Part shown: in pieces, positions 23,000 through 32,765 of the stretch
Position numbering within the stretch: the stretch's first letter is position 1
Layout of the letters: the number at the start of each line of letters is the position of its first letter
NCBI GenBank assembly: GCA_024114885.1
Contig: CP099433.1
Location: 62,001 to 126,000, forward strand
Direction of reading: 5' to 3'
DNA length: 64,000 nt
Source: Septoria linicola
Taxonomy: Eukaryota; Ascomycota; Dothideomycetes; Mycosphaerellales; Mycosphaerellaceae
Made by a program: the position numbers and the translations under genes
Notes under the pieces: model-generated
Told to the model about the DNA's origin: nothing
The model's input: only the letters and a program-made list of their open reading frames with translations
Database searches by the model: none

Positions 23000-25880
23000 A
23001 TCGCTAGCTACTAGAGGACTTAGGTCTAGTACTCGACTAAGATAACGATATTAAGATAGCGTTTTTAGAGACTCTTTATAATTCGAATCTAGTCTGATAG
23101 TACCCTCTACGCTACGATATACAGTATTAGAGCGGAGCTCTAGTAGACTACCTACTACTTCTAAAATTCTAATTAATATACCTACGTCTTCTCTAGACTA
23201 GACTTAAGTAAATAGAGTATATCTATAGTAGAAAGAGTATAAAACGGACTTTAGAGACTAGTATATACGACGATAGTAGGAGGTACAAGGTCGCTATAAG
23301 TATAAGTTTAGGATATAAAAGACTATACCTATTAAATAGAAGAGTACCTATTCCTCCTAGGTCTAGAAGTTTTTCGACTAGAGGATTAATATCGAGGATA
23401 CCTCGCTAAAAGTAGTCTACTAAGGTTATAAGACCTCTTTAGCCTATCCGAGCCTCTATATTAGTATAAGTAGTCTTAGTTCTTACCTTCGAACTAAGGA
23501 GTACGTATAGGTATTTAAGAGAAAGAGGATACTACTAGAGTATATCTAGTAGTATAAAGACTATTATATAAGTTCCTACTAACTACGTTTACCGACTACG
23601 TTATTAAGCTTATATAGTTAGGCTCGAAATCGTAAGGGTTACCTTAGCGACCTAGACCTAAGTATTAATAACTTCCCTATAGTATCTATACAAATAATCG
23701 TAGTATATAGCCTACTACTTAATTTCTTCGAAAATCCTATAGTCTACTATATATATATATACCTTAACCCTAGTCTCGAAATACCTTTCTACTCTAGTAA
23801 GACGATTAAGGCTCTTCTTCGAGAGGTCTAAGAGAGGTCCGAGAAAGATCTAAAGGCTATACTAGCTAGAACCTCTAAGGTTACTATCGTAGTCGATAGC
23901 TAGTAGTCTAGTAGTATAAAAGCTTTATTCCTTACTATCTATACCTACTAGATCGACGCTAAATAGGTATAGTACGAGGCGATATTAGACTTTCTCTACG
24001 TTACTAGTAGATATACTAGAGAGCGACTTTCGAAATTACTCTTTAATATATTATAAAGGTTTAGCCTTAGAGACTAACTAATCGCTCTTATATACGATAA
24101 CGCTAGAAATAATAGTATACTCTATAGGTCTATATACGTCTTACTAGTATCTATTCGATCGGTACTAACGTAAGCTAGTATTAAGGCTATTAGCCTTTAC
24201 TTAATAGAGTATAGCGTAAAAATTATAAAGTCTTCTATTTCGATCGAAGAGCTCGTAGAGCCGATAGTACTAGATCTTTAACTAGACGAGGCAAATCTCT
24301 TCTCTAATATTAAGGCTATTAAGCCTACTACGCTAGCTACGATTCTAGAACGGTTTCTATGTTTTGCTTACGTAATATAGCTTACTATAAAGGCCTTTTT
24401 TATATAACTATAAATAATACCGATTAACGATCTATAAGAGTTTTAGGATAATAAGAAAGATTAACGAGCTCTAGAAAGGTTTTAAAAGACTAATATAGTA
24501 GCTTCTTTTAAAAGACTACCTAAACTTTTATTTAAGGTATATCGTAGTTATAGTCGACGATCGTAGTTAGTAAGTATAGTTAGCGCTTATTAATCGTCTT
24601 AGGTCTATAGGTTTATAGTATAGGTAAACTCTAGTTCTTAGCGTTTCGAGAGCTTTATAGATCTCTAAAGAGAGCGTCTAAAGAATCTATATCCCTATCC
24701 GAAGGCTTACGTACGCTAGTAAAAGTATCCTATAACGAGACTACTACGAGTAATATAAGACATAAGGACCCGTTAGAGCTCGACTACGATAATACTATCT
24801 CGCTTTAGTCGACTACGCGACTTTATCAATAAATTTATTAAGTATTAGTCGCTACTAATACTTATACTATCTAATACCGACTAGTAACGGTTAGAATACC
24901 TTACGTCTCTAACTATACCCTTCGCTTAGGCTACTACCTACGTCGGTACGATAAAGAGCTCTAGCCTCTATCTAGTCCTTAGCTACTATAACTCTCTTTT
25001 CGATATTCTAGATAAAGTAGATAAGAAACTCAAGTATAAGAAAGAGGCTTAGAAGGTCTTACTCTATAAGGTACTAGATAAAGCGTATACTAAGCTCTTT
25101 TAATATTACTAACGGACCTAGTAACGGTTTAGAGACTACTATAGTATAGTAGTACTACTATGCTCTACGATTAAGAGTATGTTCTAGAAGCGAGGCGCTT
25201 TCGATAACGATAGTTTAGAAGATCTCTACTAGAGTAAATTACGCGTAGAGTAGTTAAAGTATTATAAAGCTTTATCTAGTACTATATAAGCTTCGAAATA
25301 GTAGCCTCGAGGTATATAAAGCTTCTTAACCTCCTTCGCTATAAGAATCGATAGCGACGATAATAAAGCTTAACTAGTACTAGACGTAGCCTCCTTAGTC
25401 GAGCCTAATAACGAACTAGAGCGCTATTAGAAAGTAGACTTCTTATATATAGAAGGAATAGATCCTATAGACATATAGCTAGCTCTTACTAATATATTCC
25501 CTACTATATCGAAAATAGCCTAGGATATTCTATATATTCTAGTAGTAGGTACTAGATACGAACGAGATTTTAGTATTATACGTTATTAGAACCGCTATAA
25601 TCGGATATATAATCTAGATACCTTTACGTATATTATACTATTACGATATCGATATCGCGATTATAAGTATAATATAAGAGTAGTACTTACTATAGAAGTA
25701 TCTACTCTTTGTCCTAATTTAGAACTTACTCGTAATTAGATAGAGGTAGTCGAGGAGTAGAATAAGGAGGTTAAAAACGAAATTAAGGCCCTTTTAAAGT
25801 TTAATAGTATTAGCGATAATAAAGAGGTTACAAAGGTAGATAAATCATAGCGTCGAAGTACGCGAAAGCGTAATACGCTC
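23000..25880 (+). pseudogene. Degraded hAT transposase with BED zinc finger
   Basis: The N-terminal BED finger is legible at about 23355-23515: KFFD, then KVVY-GYKTSLAYPS (cysteines changed to tyrosine) and SYLRTKEYV. The RNase H-like catalytic fold starts with IVVDS..SSSIKALFLTIYTY (about 23885-23945), and a YDNARNNS block at 24093-24120 corresponds to the conserved D..NN region of hAT enzymes. The C-terminal dimerisation domain (hATC) is at about 25410-25610 (IAxDILYILVVGTRYERDFS). Stops throughout mark RIP inactivation. BED plus hATC places it with Ac/Restless-type transposases. Exon limits are not resolved. Confidence 0.82.
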
Positions 25881-26231
25881 TATAGAGAAGCTTTAAGAGC
25901 TAGAACGTAGCTACTAACTACGTCTACTAACTATATATATTATAAACTTAAGTCGACGTTAGATTAGCCTATCTGTTCCGCTTATTACTATTATCCCTCT
26001 CTCTGTCTTTACTACTCTATTATATACTTCCTTTTATAGTCGATACTAACTAGAATAATTCTTCTTTATAGTTATACTTAAAACCTATATTATACCTATT
26101 TTTTGTTCGCCTAACCTATCTAAGTATAGAGTAGGTATTTATACTATACCTATTACTATCTTCTATAGGTAGGCTAAGACCTAGCCTAACCTATATACTA
26201 ACCCGTTTCGGCCTACCTATTCCGACGTCTA

Positions 26232-26239
26232 GTACTCGT
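26232..26239. repeat. Right 8-bp target duplication of the large hAT
   Basis: GTACTCGT, matching 17953-17960 exactly. Only 19 bp separate it from the left duplication of the next hAT element. Confidence 0.92.
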
Positions 26240-26258
26240 CTAGTACGTTCGAGAAGTT

Positions 26259-26266
26259 CTCGCGTC
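26259..26266. repeat. Left 8-bp target duplication of the second hAT family
   Basis: CTCGCGTC, repeated exactly at 30325-30332. Both sites immediately abut the inverted terminal sequence TAGA. Confidence 0.88.
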
Positions 26267-26274
26267 TAGACTAG

Positions 26275-26400
26275 TTACTAAGTAAGTAGGATTTACTTAT
26301 TTATAAGCCTTATAGTAAGTAAGTAAGTAAGTAGAGAGCCTAGCTATTACGTAAGTAAGGTAAGTAAGTAAGTAAATAGATAGTAAGTAACTTATAAGCC
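26275..26400. repeat. Left subterminal GTAAGTAA cluster
   Basis: About ten AGTAAG units lie within 125 bp next to the left inverted terminus, in tandem runs such as GTAAGTAAGTAAGTAAG (about 26311-26328). The right end has a matching cluster. Such subterminal repeats are known transposase binding sites in hAT elements. Confidence 0.65.
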
Positions 26401-27539
26401 TTACGGCCTAACGTTATCCTTCTTCTCTACTATACGTACTTATACTAAATCGAGCTATTAGCCTATTCTCTATATAAATCGCGATCTAAGATAGGCGACA
26501 AGGTAGATATAGTAGGCTATAAGTAGGAATCGTACTAAATACGATAGGTTATCGACCTTATACGTAACGATACGCTGTCTCTAGTAGCTCTACTAATAAT
26601 ACTAACTATAACTATAACTACGGTTATTAAGCTTACTATATACGATAACCTATAGCTATTATAAGAGCTAGTACTAATATAGCTCTCGTTATAAGAGTAG
26701 TAGCTATTTAACTTCTTATTAGTCGATATTAGTACGTAGCGGCTATATATATATAAAATAAGATTTTATTTATTCGAGTAAGAGTAGTAGAATTATAGTA
26801 ATTATTTTATACGATAGCGTTAGAGCGTTTATTATACTATTCTCTACTATTTAATAGTATTAAGATATATAAGATAATCGAGTAGTATCTATAGGTATAT
26901 AGGATAGTATAGCTAGGCTATTATAAGTATCTAGTCTACTACGTACGTATTAAGAGTAAGAGTATTAGTATAGTTATACTAGATCGTAATAAGGTAAATA
27001 AGATATAGAGATCGTTAAAGAAGTAGCTAAAACTATATAATTAGATAGTTTTATTAGCTTAGCTATACTAACTAAGCTCGCTTATATACGCTTAATATTA
27101 AATCTAATAACTTAAGACTCTAAATTCCTTATAGTCTATCGTTATAATTATAGTATAGTTTCTTCTACTTTAAATAATATTACTAAAATAAGTATACTAG
27201 ATAGACAAGCTTAGTAGTATAGAATAGAGCTTAGATAGTTAGCTAAATTTCTATATAAAAATATCTCTATATTTATATAGTTCTAGTACTAAAACTTTAA
27301 GCTTATTTTCTTATCGTATTTTACTATTAGTAGACTATTACTTTCTAGCTAATAGAGAATCTATATCTACTACTATAAATATATCTTTATATCGTCTTAA
27401 AATACTTTTCGTTACTAAATAGCTTATACTAAATCTAATAGGTAAACTAATATATTCTAAAATATATATTATATAGCGCGCTAGTAAGTTAAAGTAAGTT
27501 TAGTCTAGTCTTAGAGTTATAAGTTATTAGCCTATAAGG

Positions 27540-30060
27540 ATATAAAGATATTAACTAAGAGCGATACTAATAACTCTAAATACTAGCGTAATAATAATAA
27601 CGCTATTATAAAGTATAGTATAGATATAGAATTAGTATTAGACCTATCTTTAGTAATTAGTACTAACTCGGAGTCTATACTATTAGAATTAGCTACGTAG
27701 GTAGATAATAACGCGTCTATATAGGCTTCGTAGCCTATATTCTTTAAACGCTTTATAAAACGTAAACACGATAATAATACTAAATTACTCGACTAACTAG
27801 ACTTTAAACGATTACTAGTATACTCTTAGCTAATAGACGATACTTAGATTACTTTATAGGTCTTTACGTATAGCTAGTAGCTATAGAACGCGTATAAAAA
27901 GATAGTTTAAGTATATAAGATCTACTACTCTTAGAGAGCGTAGATATATAGTAAATAGGCTAGTCTCTACGATATAGACAAATCGATATCTTTAGTAGAA
28001 GTATATTTAAAATAAGTATATAGTATATATAAGAAAGGTAAGAGGCTACTAGAGATACTTTTAAGTAAGTAGTATAAGCTTATAGATAGGTATATAACGC
28101 CTTAGAGCGTTAATAATAATATAGCTATTAAATTCGATATAGACGACTTTCTTACGTTACTATATACCGAGCTAATTATAGATAATATTATCTTCTATAA
28201 GTATAATTTACTAGCTTTTAGAGCGCTCCTATCCTATATTTAACCTCGTTACTACTAATTTATTCCTTCGTACTTAACTATAAGCTCTAAGATAGTAATA
28301 GTATTCGATAAATAACTTAGCTATATTATAGAGGATTTAGTAGCTACTATTACGAGCATTAGCTTCTTATTCGACCTATAGATATCTAAAAACAAACTAG
28401 CGTTACTTAGTATTATTATATACTTTATCTTTATAGAAGGTTAACTAAGGATAATATTACTAGATCTACTAAGGTAGATAGGCTATTATACTAGCTATAA
28501 TATCGTAGAGACTATAGTAGAGGTAATAGTATACTATAACCTATATAATAAAGTTAGTTACTTTATCTCTAATAACGCTAGTAATAACTCTAAGGTAATT
28601 AAGTATCTTATATAGGAATTCGGCTTCGATAAATACTAGAATTAGCTACGCTATATAGGCTATATATTTAACCTCGTTAGATAGGCTACGCTTACTAGTA
28701 AAGATCTAGAAGTACTTAAGTTTAAAGTAATTAATATAGCTACTTATAGACTAACGTTTAAGGATATAATACTACTATACTAGCGTCGGCGTAGATTAAT
28801 TAGTAAGCTTTATAATACTCTCTATTATCTTAATCGTTTACTATAGATATAGGAGGAGGTAGAACGACTATAGCTTACTAAGGTAGCTCTATTTAAGATA
28901 GATAGCGATAAGGATATATATCGTCTATTATACGATATATATACGCGCTAGTACTCGTTCGACGATAGCTCTAAGTATATATTAAAGCTTAGAGCTACTA
29001 TTAATAAGTACTACGAATAAGAGAGAGGTAGATAAGTAGTATATAGCTATATAGAAGTAGACTAAGAAATACTCTAATAGGTACTATATAAAGCTAGAGC
29101 CTTCTATCGTCTATAATTAATTAATAGATAACGATTAGTATATAATTAAGTAGTATCGCGAGATCCTCTAGCTATTAAAGATAGTAATAAAGATACTATA
29201 GGGTACTAGTAGTAGTAAGTTTAGTACTATTTAGTAAGTACTACTAGTAATAGAGATACTAATAAGTTACTTTAAAGCGCTTATTATCTAGTATCTAATC
29301 GATAATAACCTCTAACTACTAAAGCGTAAGTAGCGTATCGATAGCGAATAATAACGATAACTACGTACTAAAGCTAATATATAGAACGGCCTATCTAACT
29401 AACTTACTATATAATAGTACTTTCGCGCTAGTATTAAGCTTAGTTAGACTAAGTATAACGATTACTTTACTAAGATAGACGAAACGCCTATTTAGGTAGC
29501 TATAGTAGTACTCTATCTAAATATAAAATAGTAGTTTATTAAGAAACTAGATAAATAATAACGATAGGCTAGTAACGATAAAGCCTAGATCGTAAGGACT
29601 AAGGCTACTATCTAACAGCTATAGAATATATATAAAGGTAAGTATAGAAGGCCTTCTACGTCTATAGTTAGTCTATACGCTCCTAGTATAGCTACTTACT
29701 ACGTTATCTACTCGCTTATAATTAATAACGATAGTAATAGCGATAGCTATAATAATATAGCTATAGACGAGTATATATAGTACTATAGTAAGAAGTAGAA
29801 AAAGATAGTTAAACTTAATATAAGCTAGTTACTAATACCTTACTAGATTGAAAAGAGACGATAATAGCTAAGCCTAGTATAGTTAGCGTTAGATATATAT
29901 ACCTATCTAGTAATAAGTAACGAGTCTAAGCGACAATTTAGCGTTACTAGCGACGTATTATAACTATATAGACGATAGTTATATAGTAAAACTATATAAT
30001 ATTTAATTACTCTAAAGTTATAGATAAATAGTAGTTTTATTATACTAACTAGTATACTAT
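27540..30060 (+). pseudogene. Degraded Ac-type hAT transposase
   Basis: The forward frame reads KFDIDDFLTLLYTELI (about 28130), IEDLVATITSISFLFDL then ISKNKLALLSIIIYFI (about 28330-28430, the first catalytic block), YFISNNASNNSKVIKYLI (about 28560-28610, where hAT enzymes have SDNASNN; D has become N) and KRQFSVTSDVL at about 29935-29965 in the C-terminal hATC domain. Stops replace Q and W codons. A C-terminal stretch between 29400 and 29850 is hydrophilic and unassigned. The order and motifs match hAT transposases closely. Confidence 0.85.
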
Positions 30061-30184
30061 TTAGGCGTATTATGTAGCTAATAACACCTACGGCAATAAT
30101 AGTAATAGTAGATAGTACTAACACGATTAAGATAGACTAGTATTTACTAATATTCGATATTATAATATACTACTACTTATAGCT

Positions 30185-30320
30185 AGCGTTACTAAGTAAG
30201 TAAGCCTTATATAAGTAAGTAGAGAGCGTCTTATTTACTTAATAAGTAAGTAGCGAGAGTACTAAATAGTAAGTAAGCAAGTGAAGATATCTTTACTTAC
30301 GTTACTTACTTATAGACTAC
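30185..30320. repeat. Right subterminal GTAAGTAA cluster
   Basis: AGTAAG/CTTACT units in both orientations, mirroring 26275-26400. The last 40 bp keep some CA and TG (GCAAGTGAAG at about 30277), so RIP fades before the end of the element. Confidence 0.65.
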
Positions 30321-30324
30321 TCTA

Positions 30325-30332
30325 CTCGCGTC
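30325..30332. repeat. Right 8-bp target duplication of the second hAT
   Basis: CTCGCGTC, identical to 26259-26266. Normal host composition starts right after it. Confidence 0.88.
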
Positions 30333-30586
30333 TCTACGTAAACACAAAGCTACGGAACTGAAATACTACTTGGGGAAGAATCGCAACTCTACCAAGCTCA
30401 ACGACTCGTTCTCGTTATCTACTCCTCGCGATGTGAAATAGGAATAGGTGATATCTTGGTGTACATTCGACTACCGTAGCCTGCAATCTATCTATGGCCA
30501 GCACGGATGATGCCCACAACAACACCCGCAGCCAGCATAGATTTCCCCTTCATGCCACGCGCATAGCCAGCCAGCCCGTCCTATCA

Positions 30587-31963
30587 CTACTCTCCCTGGC
30601 TCTGTCGCTGCTCTTTGCTCACTCGAATCTTTCTCGCCGCCGCCACATTATCGAAACGCTCCAACTGCGCTGCCAACCCTTCGAAATTGGTGTCCTTGGT
30701 CAACGAGAACTGCAGATTGCCCAGATCCTCATCTCGATCGTCATCACCATCAGCATCATCACCACTTCTTCTTCCTCTTCTTCTTCTTCTTCCTCCTCCT
30801 CCTCCTCCTCCTCCTCCTCCTCCTCCGTCCTGCGGCTGCTGCACCGATGCAGCCCTCTTCACTCGGTCCAGATAATACTGCACCTGCGAAGTCTGATACT
30901 TGATCAACCTGCGATCCTCCCTCAACCGCGCCATCTCCGTGCCCAAGCTCTCGGTCTTGCTCAAGATCTTGTCCTTGCTGGCCTTGAGATCTTGCATTCG
31001 ATCGCAGCGTGGCGAGGAAGGCCGGACGCCGAAGAAGCGGCGCCACAGCGGCCAGTGCGCAGAAATCCAGATGGTCTGGCATTCGTCGTGCAGAAGTTGC
31101 ACGTGGTCGTTGATCAGGCGGTCAAGGTGCACGGCAGCCTGGGCAAGGTGCATGCCCGATGTTTGCACGCTCTCGGTGAGATGGGCGTGGTCGTACGTAG
31201 CAGAGATGAAATCGACAAGCCAGGCCGTGGCCTTTTCCTCGAGTTTGATGCCGGCAGTTTGGCCAGTCCAGAGGCCGAGCATGTTGTCCAGCCATATGAG
31301 CAGGAAGTGAGTATTGTGGAGCTTGCGTTCATGGCTTTGGAGACTGTTTCGTAAGGCTTTGGCGCTGCGGGATGTGCTCTCGGTGTAGCTGTCCAGGACG
31401 GGATTGAAGTGTTCGAGTTCGCTATGGTAGGCGACAAAGCCTTGGTAGACCGAGTCGATCACAGCCAGCACCTCGGTGCCATTAAAAAAGAGCTGCGCGG
31501 ATCGAGATGAGGGTGCCGAGTGCGTGACAACAAGTTGGCGCAGCGCTTGAGCAATCTCTTCGCCTTCCAAGCACCATATCTCAGAGTAGTATTCATGCTC
31601 GGACACACTCTCATGGAATGCGATCAGGGCCGTGGTATGGTTCATGGGGAATGGGTAGAGGACCTTCCTTTGCTGCACGTCGATGAGGATCATGTCTCCT
31701 GTCAGATTAAGCTCGGGCATGCTTCTGGTGTTCGAGATCCCAGGTATGCGACCAAAATGGCCAGTCAAGCTCGCAATGCAGGCCATCAAGCCTATAACGA
31801 TCCCGGCACGAGGCCCGGCTCTTCGAGGACCCTTGTAGGCGTTGTTGGGCATGGCCAGCATGCGTGCGAAGAGTTCATAGACTCGGTCGTATCGATTCTC
31901 GCGCTGGAGTTGCCGGCGGAAATGAGCTATATCTTCACTCAGCTTGGTTTCAAGGCTCGACAT
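30587..31963 (-). CDS. Hypothetical membrane-associated coiled-coil protein, 458 aa
   Basis: Single long frame from an ATG (MSSLETKLSEDIAHFRRQLQ). Residues 1-35 are helical and charged. A short hydrophobic segment near residues 52-68 (AGIVIGLMACIASLTGHF) could be a membrane or signal-anchor helix. The centre (about 160-380) is rich in heptad-like leucine and charged residues, typical of coiled coil. A run of 13 glycines followed by RRRRRGRR near residue 390 comes from a TCC microsatellite. No catalytic motif or family recognised. Upstream on plus lies the divergent gene at 32766, with about 800 bp shared upstream region. The frame starts 260 bp from the hAT edge. Confidence 0.65.
   Translation of the reverse strand: MSSLETKLSEDIAHFRRQLQRENRYDRVYELFARMLAMPNNAYKGPRRAGPRAGIVIGLMACIASLTGHFGRIPGISNTRSMPELNLTGDMILIDVQQRKVLYPFPMNHTTALIAFHESVSEHEYYSEIWCLEGEEIAQALRQLVVTHSAPSSRSAQLFFNGTEVLAVIDSVYQGFVAYHSELEHFNPVLDSYTESTSRSAKALRNSLQSHERKLHNTHFLLIWLDNMLGLWTGQTAGIKLEEKATAWLVDFISATYDHAHLTESVQTSGMHLAQAAVHLDRLINDHVQLLHDECQTIWISAHWPLWRRFFGVRPSSPRCDRMQDLKASKDKILSKTESLGTEMARLREDRRLIKYQTSQVQYYLDRVKRAASVQQPQDGGGGGGGGGGGGRRRRRGRRSGDDADGDDDRDEDLGNLQFSLTKDTNFEGLAAQLERFDNVAAARKIRVSKEQRQSQGE
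30791..30826. repeat. (TCC)12 microsatellite in a coding region
   Basis: Twelve TCC triplets, preceded by mixed TTC/TCC units from about 30764. On the minus strand it encodes the polyglycine tract of the 458-aa protein. Triplet length keeps the frame open when it expands or contracts. Confidence 0.85.
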
Positions 31964-32765
31964 GGCGGCGGTGATCTGGACTGGTTTTCGTTGTAAATGA
32001 GTCGTGTTGCGAAAGAGTGTGTATCACACGTGTATGTTGCCGCCTCACGCCGTGATCTTTATACCTCCACCGCACAAGGTCAAACAAATGAATCTCGAAC
32101 CTCTGCTACAACGAATTGTCTCTCCTCACTCAGGCACAAGACGCCTGAGATAAAGCTCCAAGACACGATACTATGTTTGGTCGGGTCTGGTGTGTGACCT
32201 CAAGACAAGTTGACGCCTGTCTCAAGCGAGTTTCGACCAGGGCGTCTCCGGGGTGTTGTCTTTATCGATCTGCGCCAAACGCGGGCACGTCAGAACAACA
32301 GTCATTCGATATCGCCATGAACGCAGCTGCACTTGACAGCAGAGAGAGCAAAGCCGTGCGATTCAAGCCTCGCGCGTGTCAAGCAAGGTCATTCTCGGTA
32401 GTGGTTGTGTCTGACAACTCAGACATGCGATTGTCGCAAACGAAGACGCAAGACATGGTCGCGGTCTGGAACAGGAGCAAAGATTCATCGTAGCCTGTCG
32501 CGGAAGCAGTACACACACTTGTTTATGAGTAGTGATACCATCCCGGTCGGCATATATAATTGCGCTCGCTCTTTCGCCTTCTTGATCTGCGGTACCATTG
32601 TTACCGATCGCATCGCATCATCAGTGACTCTTCACTCACCGACTGCACCTACCCACCACCACTTCTGAACATCTGTCTCAAGCGTGCGTGCGTGGCCATT
32701 CTTGAATTCAGCTTCTCTCCGCCGACCGCCGTCTTTCTTGCCTGCCTGCTCAGATCAGCAGCACA
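31964..32765. promoter_or_regulatory. Divergent intergenic region between two host genes
   Basis: About 800 bp between the start of the minus gene (31963) and the plus gene (32766). A TATA-like CATATATAAT lies at about 32550-32559, 207 bp before the plus ATG. Short open frames here look random. No other element recognised. Confidence 0.4.

Larger units (their letters stand above)
18187..25933. repeat. Dispersed 13-bp-period motif (CCGACTAYRWYTA dimers)
   Basis: A two-unit motif, CCGACTACGTTTA followed by CCGACTACG or its RIP form CTAACTACG, occurs at about 18187-18206, 18744-18766, 20256-20277, 21087-21109, 22321-22340, 23579-23600 and 25914-25933. It appears in inverted form at 21709-21728 and 24562-24583. 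The 25914 site has its partner at 63141-63160 in the second copy. The unit period is 13 bp. One site lies inside intron 1 of the H3-like gene. It may bind the transposase or mark related introns. Confidence 0.6.
17961..26231 (+). mobile_element. Complete 8.27-kb hAT transposon with cargo genes, RIP-inactivated
   Basis: Its ends are a 14-bp perfect inverted repeat: TAGACGTCGGAATA at 17961-17974 and its complement TATTCCGACGTCTA at 26218-26231. An exact 8-bp duplication flanks it. RIP probably changed the usual CA start of hAT ends to TA. The plus strand holds the transposase (about 23.0-25.9 kb). Upstream lie at least two other coding stretches and, on minus, a histone H3-like gene. At 8.27 kb it is about twice the size of the fungal hAT Restless. 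A second copy, inverted, starts at 62843 and reaches the window end; the two align end to end with few gaps. Confidence 0.93.
26267..30324 (+). mobile_element. Complete 4.06-kb hAT transposon of a second family, RIP-inactivated
   Basis: Its ends are TAGACTAGTTACTAAGTAAGTA (26267 on) and, inverted, TAGAGTAGTCTATAAGTAAGTA (ending at 30324), matching at 18 of 22 positions; the flanks carry an exact 8-bp duplication. TAGAG is the expected RIP form of the CAGAG start common in hAT ends. Clusters of GTAAGTAA in both orientations fill the first 140 bp and last 140 bp. A single degraded transposase is read on plus. The ends differ from those of the 8.27-kb element, so it is another family. Confidence 0.88.

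Noticed and set aside
26280..26410. GTAAGTAAGTAAG runs as a telomere-like or CRISPR-like array
   Set aside because: The units are 4-bp tandem runs in both orientations, mirrored at the other end of a hAT with clear termini. They are subterminal repeats. There are no spacers and it is not telomeric sequence.
29903..30124. 73-codon minus-strand frame in the smaller hAT
   Set aside because: It is antisense to the hATC domain of the transposase and has no features of its own.
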